Assembly (NCBI GenBank): GCA_950295325.1
Contig: OX485805.1
Location: forward strand, 41,440,758-41,504,757
Source of the DNA: Polytrichum commune
Taxonomy: Eukaryota > Streptophyta > Polytrichopsida > Polytrichales > Polytrichaceae
Reading direction: 5' to 3'
Length of the DNA: 64,000 nt
Of this stretch, positions 21,255 through 32,200 are shown one piece after another. Position numbers and translations under genes: made by a program. The first letter of the stretch is position 1, and the number at the start of each line of letters is the position of its first letter. The notes under the pieces are model-generated. The model did no database searches. It saw nothing but the letters and a program-made list of their open reading frames with translations, and had not been told where the DNA came from.

Positions 21255-22687
21255 ATGCACGATCATAGACAACCAATAGAAGCCACATATGATGCACAAC
21301 AACATGGATGTTCGAAGAAGTTGCTCGGGGATGCATTGGTTGAAGACGATGAAGGGGAGGATGGTTTCACAACGAAGGACAGTGAAGGTAGCGAGGGGGA
21401 AAGGGAAGAAACGAATGACCCCATGGAAACAAGAGGGAGTACGATGAACAGTGAGGACCCCAGTGGGGTAGACCACCAGAAGCTCTTATGCGAAGCTGGA
21501 ACTCCACTGTATGAGGGAAGCCCCTCGAACCGTCTCACATCGACACTCTTGATACTATTGTGTTGCACCACATTCGCTGTACCAAACAACTTTGTGGATG
21601 AGTTGTTGAAGTTGTTGAAGGAGACAATTTTACCCAAGGACAACACACTACCGAAATCATTTAACGAGGCGAAAGGTTTGTTGATGAAGTTGGGGTTGTC
21701 CTACAACTCAATACATGCGTGTAGAGATGGATGTTGTTTGTTTCGGAAAGAATTGGAGAATGCAACGGAGTGCCCAACATGCCACAAATCGCGCTTTGTA
21801 GAGAACTCCGGTACAATTCCAGTCAAAGTTTTGAGACACTTTCCCTTGATTCCTCGTTTGCGAAGGATGTACAGCTGCACACGGATCGCGGGCCTAATGA
21901 AGTGGCATGTAGGTGGGAAAAGTAAGGACAAGGTGATGAGGTCCGTGGTGGACTCAAAGGCTTGGGACCACGTAAATAATAGGTGGCCATGGTTTGCGGA
22001 AGATGAACGGAACGTTAGGCTTGGCCTTGCACTGGATGGCGTAAATCCATTTAGGAACCAAAGTCTCAGCCACTCTACTTGGCCCGTGGTCATGCTAAAC
22101 TACAATCTCCCCCCTTGGTTAGTGACCAAAAACTTCTTCATGATGCTTGCGCTAATCATACCAGGAAAAGAGAGTGTAAAGGACAGGAACGTGGATGTGT
22201 ACATGGCACCGTTGATTGAGGAGCTCCAAGAGCTTTGGAAAGGGATCGATTGCTTGGACGGATCGCAAGGAAACCCCAAAGAGAAAACATTTAAGCTACA
22301 TGGCATGCTTTTGTGGACGGTGAATGACTTCCCGGCGTACGGTTTGATTTCGGGGCAAGTAACAAAAGGACATAGGGCTTGCCCCGTGTGTGGCCCCAAC
22401 GTGGCAACACGGCGTTCCAAAGCGCTGAAAAAAATGTTTACCTTGGGCATAGACGACAACTGCCAATGACCCACCAATGGAGACGACAAAGGTCCAATTT
22501 TGATGGGCAGCCGGAGATGAGACCACCGCCAAGAAGGATGAGTGGTCGAGAGCAATTGCGATATGCGAACGAGCGAGAAGAGTGGACGAAAAAACACTAC
22601 AGAAACCAAACTGGGCAGACGACAGACCCCGTACACGAACATGGAGTGAAGAGGAGGACATGTCTATATGACCTTCCATACTGGAAA
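21255..22687 (+). pseudogene. TNP2 transposase, exon 1 (Transposase_21), one frameshift
   Basis: ATG at 21255. After an acidic N-terminus the protein follows the TNP2 layout: a Cys pair ATECPTCHKSRF, PLIPRLRRMYSC, then NVRLGLALDGVNPF (first acidic catalytic position), YNLPPWLVTKNFFMMLALII, VDVYMAPLIEEL, and LLWTVNDFPAYGLISGQVTK followed by the zinc-binding ACPVCG. At about 22426-22432, a run of seven A, the frame must change by one base: the typical continuation VYLGHRRQLPM, then RPPPRRMSG and CLYDLPYWK, is in the next frame. The original frame stops at 22467-22469. Donor GTACGT at 22688. A sequencing error in the A run is an alternative to mutation. Confidence 0.9.
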
Positions 22688-22863
22688 GTACGTGTTTCTT
22701 ATTATGAGAATTAAGGGAGTGGACGTAGTGACATGATTGCATATAGTAATATTGTTTATGAGTATTATGTGAGTGGACGTAGTCATGTACAGTCACATGA
22801 TTGCACGTAGTGATATTGTGATTCGCTCCGGAAAATTTCTCACTGGGTCGAGTCATTGTGCAG
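22688..22863. other. TNP2 intron with ATGAC/GTCAT motifs
   Basis: 176 bp from GTACGT to TTGTGCAG. Contains GTGACATGATTGCA and GTAGTCATGTACAGTCACAT, the same motif family as the element ends. Confidence 0.8.
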
Positions 22864-23763
22864 GATCTTCTAATTCGACACACGTTGGATGTTATGCACT
22901 GTGAGAAAAACATCGCTGAGAATGTGATGAAAATCATATTTGGAGAGAAGGATACACTTGGAGTTCGTCTGGACATGAAGGAGGCGTGTATACGCCCGCA
23001 TCTTTGGCCCGTAGCAGGAACAAAACCCGGTAGCGTGATTCTACCTCGATCCTCGTACGTTATGACGAAAGAAGAGCGTGAAGTCTTTGTGGAGCAAGTG
23101 CGTGCACTGCGAACCCCCACTCACTATGTGGGACAGTTGAAGAAGCGCGTAAACGTAGATGGACAAATTAAAGGCCTGAAATCCCATGACTACCATGTCC
23201 TCATGCAGCAAGTGTTGGCACTATGTGTGCGCTGCACAATGGAAAAGGAAGTGCGGACATCAATAATAATGTTGAGCCGTGTATTCAGGAGGGTGTGTGC
23301 TAAGTCCATTGATCCTGCAACAATACAGGAGATGAGGTGTGAAGCGGCCATAGCACTATGCATGTTGGAAAAAGAATTCCCGCCATCATTTTTTGACATC
23401 ATGAGCCATTTGGTCCTGCATCTCGTGGAGGAAGTGGAAATTTGTGGACCTGTACATACACGTTGGATGTACCCTATCGAGAGGTACCTGAAGACTCTAA
23501 AAGGGTATGTCCGAAACCGTACTCGCCCAGAGGGTTGCATGGCTGAAGGCTACGCCATAGTAGAGGCATTGGGATTTTGTACGGAGTATATGCAAGAATA
23601 TACAGTCACCACTCGAAGAGTGTGGGATGACAAAGAAGACCCATCAATGTATGATGAGATCCTCGAAGGTGGCGGGCGGGCGCGTCATCCCCCATCCGAC
23701 CTTCGACAATGGATACATGAGTTCGTGGTAAACAATGCGGCACCACTGGAGGAGTGGAGGAGG
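22864..23763 (+). CDS. TNP2 transposase, exon 2 (DUF4218)
   Basis: Starts DLLIRHTLDVMHCEKN, the end of the transposase domain in TNP2 proteins (the HNLDVMH.EKN block), after which MKEACIRPHLWP leads into DUF4218: HYVGQLKKR, LALCVRCTMEKEVR, FPPSFFDIMSHLVLHLVEE, GPVHTRWMYPIERYLKTLKG and EGCMAEGYAIVEAL. Open throughout. The donor is GAG|GTGAGT at 23764 with the codon split after two bases. Confidence 0.92.
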
Positions 23764-24053
23764 TGAGTTCACATTTTAGTAGAAGAACCTTAAATGCACC
23801 ACCTCTCATAGAACAACAGTGCAGACCATACGAACTATAACAAAACACATCTTTTGTGACAAAAAAATATGACTGCAGTCAGTCATATTTTGGGATTTAT
23901 GACTGAGTACAATCACAAAATGTAGTCGTAAAATATGCATTTCGTTGTAGTTATCGCGACACAGTACGACTACTGTTGTATGCAAATATGACTGCCCTTA
24001 GTGATTTCAGCAAGTCACGGGTAATGATGTGGTGGGTTGTATCCAAAATGCAG
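23764..24053. repeat. TNP2 intron with ATGAC/GTCAT motifs
   Basis: 290 bp, GTGAGT to AAAATGCAG. Between 23866 and 24010 ATGACTGCAGTCAGTCATA and related units occur. Non-coding. Confidence 0.7.
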
Positions 24054-24933
24054 GAAACACGAGGATGACATGTCACGGCGGGAATGTGAGCGGCACGAAT
24101 ACAGGCGCAAGAAGCGGAAGGCGCGGGTAATGTACCCAGCGGAGCTGCGCGACGAGGATTTCCACATTTGGTTTCCAAAAGCAGTGATGCGCACCATAGA
24201 AGAAGGCACGGAGGAGGTACATGAAGACGTTAGGGCCTTGATGTTACCTCCATCGGATGCAGCGAAGTCGTATCGATCCATGTATGCGTTTGGAAACCAC
24301 ATCCGTGTCCGAAGCGCACAGGCGCAATTGACAACGATGGACTCTGGGGTGGCCGCAACATTTCGACAATTATGTCGCTCGGGCCTGAAGGACACAAATC
24401 CAAAGGCAGCGGAGTTGGAGTATGTGGGTTGGGTGGAGGAAATCCTATCTGTGGACTATGGATTCTTCGAGGTGGTGGTCCTCTATTGCAATTGGGTCGT
24501 TGCAAACATTAAGGGAGATGGGGCGACGATGAAGCGCGACGACTATGGTTTCACCAGTGTAAACTTTGACAGATTGATCCCGTTCTCAGCACAATCATTT
24601 GCATTTCCTCTCCACATCGAACAAGTTTTTTTTGCACCTGACGTAGCGAAGTGTGGATGGGAAGTTGTTTTGCGCAAGGAACCGAGAGGGGTTCGGGTAT
24701 TCTCCAAACAACAAAGAACGGATGAAGTACAGTGCATAGCACTAGGTAGGACTTCTGATTTTCCCGGATTACAAGTGACGGCGTTTCAGGACGATATCGT
24801 ACCGAGAACACCCATATTGGGCGATGCAGTGGAAGTAGGGCCAGGAGTGGTTGCCAAGGCACTAGAATGTCTAGAGGGACCGGATGACGCATCGGTAGAT
24901 GACTCCGAGCACTGCGTATCGGACGGTGATTGA
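24054..24933 (+). CDS. TNP2 transposase, exon 3 (DUF4216)
   Basis: Joins exon 2 in frame across the split Arg codon. It begins with a highly basic stretch (RRECERHEYRRKKRKARV). Near residues 140-230 of this exon's product it shows FEVVVLYCNWV, DDYGFTSVNFDRLIPFSAQS and IEQVFFAPDVAKCGWEVVLR, the DUF4216 pattern that is typically the last domain of plant TNP2 proteins. It ends with an acidic tail and a TGA at 24931-24933. No breaks. Confidence 0.92.
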
Positions 24934-25299
24934 CTTCCCGTCCGTGCAAGAAGTTGTATAAATGAAACTTAGGTTTTTTATATATTTAATTTCAATTATA
25001 TACATGTTCAATTAGTCTCTTGGCAATAGTAAAAATCAAATTTCCTCCCCAATTTCCCCCCTATACTCCCTAAAACATCAATCAAGTAATTATTCAATAA
25101 ATAAACATGGGCCATTCCCAATTCTCATTGCCGTTCATACTATAACACACAAAGTACTTAATTTTGACCAATATCTGTCATTATTAAATAAATACTCCAC
25201 ACCATAATACTAGATAATGAGTCATGGGGCAAAAACACAAGAGGCCCATCTAGGGCAGCCTGAATTATCAAGGGCTGCCCAAAAGAAGGAAAAAAATGG
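24934..25299. other. 3' region of TNP2
   Basis: AT-rich; probable untranslated and polyadenylation region. No clear motif cluster. Confidence 0.45.
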
Positions 25300-25560
25300 T
25301 CCTAGTCAGAATGTGACTGAAGAATATGACTCGCAGAAAAATATGACTGCCACACATGACTGGGCGTCCACCATAGACGTTCCCCGTCGTTCCCTATAAA
25401 GGCACTCGCCGTTCCCATACGCCATATACAGTACATTTGCCGAATACGACACAAAAATATGACTGCGAGTCATATTTTTGAATTTCGTACCCGACAAAGG
25501 TCGAGGCCTGCCAAAATGTGACTGCATGTAGTCACCAGTCATCCCCAGTCATATTTCCCT
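25300..25560. repeat. Right subterminal palindrome region of CACTA
   Basis: ATGTGACTGAAGAATATGAC, ATATGACTGCGAGTCATAT and several further ATGAC/GTCAT units up to the terminal inverted repeat. Shorter than the left subterminal region. Confidence 0.75.
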
Positions 25561-25589
25561 AGTCACAAAATACCCAATCTGTTGTAGTG
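25561..25589 (-). repeat. Right terminal inverted repeat of CACTA
   Basis: 29 bp, perfect inverse of 8009-8037, followed by target copy CTT. Confidence 0.95.
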
Positions 25590-25967
25590 CTTGACACTTA
25601 TTACCGGAGGTGTGCTAAAGTCAGCAGTGGAAGATCGAAGAGGAGCAAGGAGTTATGTTGACTCTTCCATCTGAGAAGCTGGCCAGCCAACAACACTATA
25701 CTTTCCAGCGCGAAGCTCCCACACATTGCCATTGTCAGTTAGCTTGGAGGACTCATGGAAGGAATGAACGAGCAATCCAGTATCATCGAAGATCTCACGG
25801 TCTACCCATACTGTATCAGGTTGAAGAGAGAACCTAAGGCAAAGATGAAGCTCCGAGACTACAGCAATACCCTGTGCATCAATGGGGAAGAGAATAGGAA
25901 CACCGATGCCATGGGAACGAATTTCGGCCATCTCAGAGATGGGAGGAAGAATTGACGATGAAGCCAT
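25590..25967 (-). pseudogene. MULE-like transposase gene, N-terminal segment
   Basis: Start chosen at ATG 25967 (MASSSILPPISEMAEI). It continues with TVWVDREIFDDTGLLVHSF and NVWELRAGKYSVVGW, which I do not recognise as a named domain. A TAA at 25653-25655 interrupts the frame; after it the same frame runs on to the CACTA border at 25590 and continues at 8005 in the left segment without a shift. The TAA could be a nonsense mutation or fall in an unrecognised intron. Confidence 0.55.
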
Positions 25968-26283
25968 GAATGAAGAGGACGCAAACAAAAAGGACCAAAG
26001 ATTTAAATGTCCATGTGAAAGATAAAGGAGATGACGATGAAGGTATAAAAATACACCCATGATAATCTGGAAGAGACAAAATTGTCAGACCCCCAAAAAA
26101 GGATACCCTTAATGAAAAAGACGGTTGTCAGACAGTGAAGCGCGCCTCGCAAGGGGAGGTCATGCAATTATATATAGAGAAGAAAACGAGTGGTCATTGT
26201 CTTTCCAATGTGAGAGTTTGATGTGGTGAGGTTGTGGAGAGGGAATAGAACGAGTTGGTGTGAATTGCGGGAGGGTTGAACAC
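25968..26283. promoter_or_regulatory. Divergent gap between MULE-like gene and ParB/methyltransferase-like copy 2
   Basis: About 300 bp between two start codons pointing away from each other. TATATATAG occurs at 26171-26179. If the two genes belong to one element, this would be a shared promoter region; that is inference. Confidence 0.35.
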
Positions 26284-29200
26284 ATGAAGGAAATAGGAAA
26301 TTCACAACCTTTGACAACGGAACCATCACAGAATAAGAAGAGGAGGTGAACATCTACACATTACACTAATAGGAAGAGGAAGACGGTGAGGACACAAAAG
26401 ATACAGACACCAAAGGCGCCAATCAAAGGCCGAGGGACACCCGAGGATTTAAGGAAGAACATCAAGACTAGGCGTAGACCAGCTTTGAGGTTAGATTGTG
26501 AGATTCCGCCATTTCATTTATCACCGATTTTGGAACAGGCGGACGGAAGTAACGCCCATACAATGACAGACGATGAGGAGTTGGGAAGTGACCACATACA
26601 CGAGGAAACACCCCAAGAGACGGAATCTACAAGTGTTGTAAGCAATCTTCAAATTCCCATGAATTCAGTTAATTGAGAAGAGCAGTAAAATAGTAGAACA
26701 CAATGACAAGTGATTCAACAATGTCGTTTTGTATGATTTGTGAAAATTGTTATGGACATTGGTTTATCTCGAATATAGGAGGTTGGGAAGAGTGGGGAGA
26801 GTGGAAATAGCTCCGACGAGGAAGAAGATGCGGAGTTAGAACAACAAGCACAAAACGCGTCGGTAGAGCTAGGAACGGAGGGAGCAACTCCATCGGGACA
26901 ATTCCATGTTCAAAGAAGATCAGAAATGAGGGAGTCCAAGGGAAAAACGGCCAAGGATGAAAGAAAAATATTTTCCGTGGGAGAAGGGGATGGTGAGGCC
27001 GAAACCCTAAATGGGGGGGTCGGAGGTACTACATCTAGGGTTCTCCGAAGTAAGGCGGCCACACCACAAAGGGCCGCCAACCGAGGGAGAGGGCGAAACC
27101 AAGCTAGGAAGGAGGGAAAGAAGTTGGAGAAGAGCACTTTGGAGAAGGCCATGGCCACGGAGGAGGGGAACTCGGGTGCTAGTGGTGATGGCGTCCACCA
27201 AGTTTTGGTATGGTTTGAGAACTCAAAATCAGATTTTGTTTGAAGTTTGTGGGTTGTGGATGGGATTCGGGTGATTCCAGGTGGCCATATATGGTGGTAT
27301 CGGCCGAGAGGGAGGAGCCCTCGGATCCGAGGCCTCATGTCTATGATACTAGGATTTCATATTTTGCTTGACTTTGTGGGAGGAGGTTGAGTTTCGGGCG
27401 ATTTCAGGGTGGCCATTGTGGGTGGTTTCGGCCGAGAGGGAGGAGCCCTCGGATCCGAGGCCTCACGGCCATGATACTTAGATTTCAGATTTTGATTGAC
27501 TTTGTGGGATGAGGTTGGGTTCGGGTGATTCCAGGGTGGCCAAATGAGATGGTTTCAGCCCTAGAGCGAGGAGCCCTCGGATCCGAGGCCTCACGGCCAT
27601 GATACTTAGATTTCAGATTTTGCTTGACTTTGTGGGATGAGGTTGGGTTCGGGTGATTCCAGGGTGGCCATATTCGGTGGTTTCGGCCCTAGAGGGAGGA
27701 GCCCTCGGATCCGAGGCCTCATGGCCATGATACTTAGATTTCTGATTTTGCTTGACTTTGTGGGATTTTGTTAAGTTCATGTGATTCAAGGGTGGCCAAA
27801 TGAGGTGGTTTCGGCCCTAGAGGGAGGAGCCCTCGAATCCGAGGCCTCATGGCAATGATACTTAGATTTCAGATTTTTGCTTGACTTTCTGGGATTTTGT
27901 TAAGTTGATGTGATTACTGGGTGGCCATATTAGTTGGTTTCGGCCGAGAGGGAGGAGCCCTCGGATCCGAGGCCTCACGGCCATGATACTTAGATTTCAG
28001 ATTTTGCTTGACTTTGTGGGATGAGATTTGGTTCGGGTGATTCCAAGATGGCCATATTAGGTGGTTTCGGCCCTAGAGGGAGGAGCCCTCGGATCCGAGG
28101 CCTCACTCCCATGATACTTAGATTTCAGATTTTGCTTGACTTTGTGGGATGAGGTTGGGTTCGGGTGATTCCAGGGTGGCCAAATGAGGTGGTTTCGGCC
28201 CTAGAGGGAGGAGCCCTCGGATCCGAGGCCTCACGCCCATGGTACTTAGATTTCAGATTTTGCTTGACTTGGTGGGATGAGGTTGGGTTCGGGTGATTCC
28301 AAGGTGGCCAAATGAGGTGGTTTCGGCCCTAGCGGGAGGAGCCCTCGGATCCGAGGCCTCACGGCCATGATACTTAGATTTCAGATTTTGCTTGACTTTG
28401 TGGGATGAGGTTGGGTTCGGGTGATTCGAGGGTGGCCAAATGAGGTGGTTTCGGCCCTAGAGGGAGGAGCCCTCGGATCTGAGGCCTCACGCCCATGATA
28501 CTTAGATTTCAGATTTTGCTTGACTTTGTGGGATGAGGTTGGGTTCGGTTGATTCCAGGGTGGCCAAATGAGGTGGTTTCGGCCCTAGCGGGAGGAGGCC
28601 TCGAATCCGAGGCCTCATGGCAATGATACTTAGATTTCAGATTTTTGCTTGACTTTCTGGGATTTTGTTAAGTTGATGTGATTACTGGGTGGCCATATTA
28701 ATTGGTTTCGGCCGAGAGGGAGGAGCCGTCGGATCCGAGGCCTCACGGCCATGATACTTAGATTTCAGATTTTGCTTGCCTTTGTGGGATGAGATTTGGT
28801 TCGGGTGATTCCAAGATGGCCATATTAGGTGGTTTCAGCCCTAGAGGGAGGAGCCGTCGGATCCGAGGCCTCACGGCCATGATACTTAGATTTCAGATTT
28901 TGCTTGACTTTGTGGGATGAGGTTGGGTTCAGGTGATTCCAGGGTGGCCAAATGAGGTGGATTCGGCCCTAGAGGGAGGAGCCCTCGGATCCGAGGGCTC
29001 ATGGCCATGATACTTAGATTTCAGATTTTGCTTGACTTTGTGGGATGAGGTTGGGTTCGGGTGATTCCAGGGTGGCCATATTAGGTGGTTTCGGCCCTAG
29101 AGGGAGGAGCCCTCGGATCCGAGCCCTCACGGCCATGATACTTAGATTCCAGATTTTGCTTGACTTTGTGGGATGAGGTTGGGTTCGGGTGATTCCAGAG

Positions 29201-32200
29201 TGGCCAAATGAGATGGTTTCGGCCCTAGAGGGAGGAGCCCTCGGATCCGAGGCCTCATGGCAATGATACTTAGATTTCAGATTTTTGCTTGACTTTCTGG
29301 GATTTTGTTAAGTTGATGTGATTACTGGGTGGCCATATTAATTGGTTTTGGCCGAGAGGGAGGAGCCCTCGGATCCGAGGCCTCACGGCCATGATACTTA
29401 GATTTCAGATTTTGCTTGAAATTGTGGGATGAGATTTGGTTCGGGTGATTCCAAGATGACCATATTAGGTGGTTTCGGCCCTAGAGGGAGGAGCCCTCGG
29501 ATCCGAGGCCTCACTCCCATGATACTTAGATTTCAGATTTTGCTTGACTTTGTGGGATGAGGTTGGGTTCAGGTGATTCCAGGGTGGCCAAATGAGGTGG
29601 TTTCGGCCCTAGAGGGAGGAGCCCTCGGATCCGAGGCCTCACGCCCATGGTACTTAGATTTCAGATTTTGCTTGACTTGGTGGGATGAGGTTGGGTTCGG
29701 GTGATTCCAAGGTGGCCAAATGAGGTGGTTTCGGCCCTAGCGGGAGGAGCCCTCGGATCCGAGGCCTCATGGCCATGATACTTAGATTCCAGATTTTGCT
29801 TGACTTTGTGGGATGAGGTTGGGTTCGGGTGATTCGAGGGTGGCCAAATGAGGTGGTTCGGCCCTAGAGGGAGGAGCCCTCGGATCCGAGACCTCACGGC
29901 CATGATACTCAGATTTCAAATTTTGCTTGACTTTGTGGGATTTTGTGAAGTTCATGTGATTACAGGGTGGCCAAATGAGGTGGTTTCGGCCGAGAGGGAG
30001 GAGGCCTCGGATCCGAGGCGTCATGGCAATGGTACTTAGATTTTAGATTTCTGCTTGACTTTGTTGGATTTTGTTAAGTTCATGTGATTACAGGGTGGCC
30101 AAATGAGGTGGTTTCGGCCCTAGAGGGAGGAGCCCTCGGATCCGAGGCCTCATGGCTTTGATACTAGGATTTCAGATTTTGCTTGACTTGGTGGGATGAG
30201 TTTGGGTTCGGGTGAATTCGAATCATTAATATGAATTCATCACTTTGAATTCAAATCATTTATTTTTGGTTGGGATTGTATTGGCCTTGCTAATATGCTT
30301 TCATGTTGGTAGGATTTCGACTTCTCTCTAGCTGGGCAGTCCCAACAAAATTCCGAAGAGGTCGTTCCACTGGCTTCTCCCGCGGCTGATGTGGATGCTG
30401 CCCAAGTTGTTCTAGGAAAGGTGATTATACTATTTACGCTTTTTGCAATTGTCTACATGTTTAGCCATCCCCCATTGGATCAACATATTATGAGTTCTTT
30501 CGTTCTAAACATGTTTGGTTTTTGTGTTTTTTTAAGGCTTCTTCACTTGGCCAAGATACGGTCATCGCAGTTGCCGACACGGATCCGGTTGTTAGTGAGC
30601 TCGAGCTTCGCAAAACACAAAAGGAGGATTCTAATGGTGTAATCCAACGCCTCCGGATTAAACCCATTGTAAAGTCCCGCTTTTTTATTCCTTTATGCCG
30701 CTTGCGATGCCTACCTCTTATCTGTCCAATCAGTGAGGTGGAGGTGCAGCGTCTAGAATGTGAATTTGTGATGGGGTACCGTGAGGGAGATCATGTACTG
30801 TATATGTCCTCGTTCAATGACGTTTCTGTGGACATGCCGGTCTCCCCTGATATTGTGTCCTCTTGGAGCCCTCTATGGCAAGAGACCAATGCTGAGTTCG
30901 AGGTCAAACTCAGAGATGGCCCAGATCTTGCACATCTATCTGGCAAGATGTTCTTTGTATGGGAAGGAAACCATCGACTCTCAGCATGGTGGAGGCACAT
31001 CAACAACAACCATGCCAATGAGAAGAGTTGGCATATCTCCGTGGATTGTATTGTGGTCGACCCCAGGGAATGCACGGGTGTCTTCCTCAATGCCATGAGC
31101 GACATTAATTGGTAAGCATTTTCCATTTGTTTTTTTATTTTTCTCGATCTTGTTATTCGACTTCCAACACATCTATTCTTCCAGGTCAACTGAGCATGAC
31201 CACGTGAAGGCAAGCATTCCTGCCAAGCTCCTTCGAATTCGTACGTTTGGAAGGTTGGACTTGTCGACATTCAAGGATCTCATTTCCCCGGCTGATTACA
31301 AAGCTTGCGAGAAATCGAAGGAGATTCGCCCTACTTGGTACAACCTCACCGCGGATGTCTTCGTGAAATTCCTCTACAAGGTATTCTAATGCATTCCCTC
31401 TTCCCCGTCTTCCAACCTTCTCAATTTCCATTCCGATTGTTTTTGCTTACAATGTCTTCCCTTGCAGAGAGACATTTCGGCTCAAGGAGACCTCGCTGTC
31501 AGGCAATATCGTGAAACCACACCCATTGCAGAGAGGAATGCCACTGATATTTGGAATGTCATGACCAAGGCCCAAGAGAGGACGATCAAGAGCATTCGGT
31601 CACGCACCTTTGAGAAATACATCTCCGTTGTTCACCCTGACAATGGAGATGACTTCTTTCACGAGGTATCATTTTTTTCGTGTTCCTAGTGCTCTTCGTA
31701 TTTTTTCAATAGCCAACTCTTCGAGAGTTTTTACTCATTTCACTCTTTTGGTTGTTTCAAGATTGACCGACACTTTAATGAGTTCCACTCGCCCGACATG
31801 ACAATTGAGAAGTTGCAAAAGATTGTCACGTGTCATGTTGAATCTTCATTCAAATCCAAGTGGCTTCATTGGTGGAACGCACCTCTTCAAGAGAGGTCGG
31901 ACAACAAGTTCCCCATCGATAAGCCCTTGAGGGAGAAAATTCTGGACGACTGGCTTCACAAGGTGTCCTTTTGGGCTCAGGTTCATACACCCCCTCCACC
32001 TCATTTTCTTTCACTTTTTTTTATTCTGCTTGTTCCATATCTAATCATCTCACTCTGTGCAGTTGGAGACAGAGGTCTCCATTGAAATTGATACCTTTCA
32101 AGAGAACCTCGGCGTCGACATTGATTGGGATGCATCCGAGACTATCTTGCGCCCTCGTGAGTATGTTGATCATTGGCGGATTGTCCTTTGGGATAGAGCC

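Larger units (their letters stand above)
8009..25589. mobile_element. CACTA (En/Spm-type) transposon, 17,581 bp including a nested LTR element
   Basis: Both ends start CACTACAACAGATTGGGTAT inward. The terminal inverted repeats are 29 bp and perfect (8009-8037 and 25561-25589). The target duplication is CTT (8006-8008 and 25590-25592), the 3 bp usual for CACTA elements. Inside are a TNP2 transposase gene on + and a TNPA-like gene on -, transcribed divergently from about 20.6-21.25 kb. Without the 7,285-bp LTR retrotransposon the element would be about 10.3 kb. It is inserted in the MULE-like transposase gene. Both of its genes carry breaks, so this copy is probably non-autonomous. Confidence 0.95.

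Noticed and set aside
21263-21646. 127-codon minus-strand frame opposite TNP2
   Set aside because: Shadow of the TNP2 coding frame, which is clearly supported by family motifs.
29661-30039. Open frames on both strands in the 27-30 kb array giving PRIRGLLPLGR-type peptide repeats
   Set aside because: They follow the 128-bp repeat unit exactly and shift with it; the array lies in an intron. Repeat artefact.
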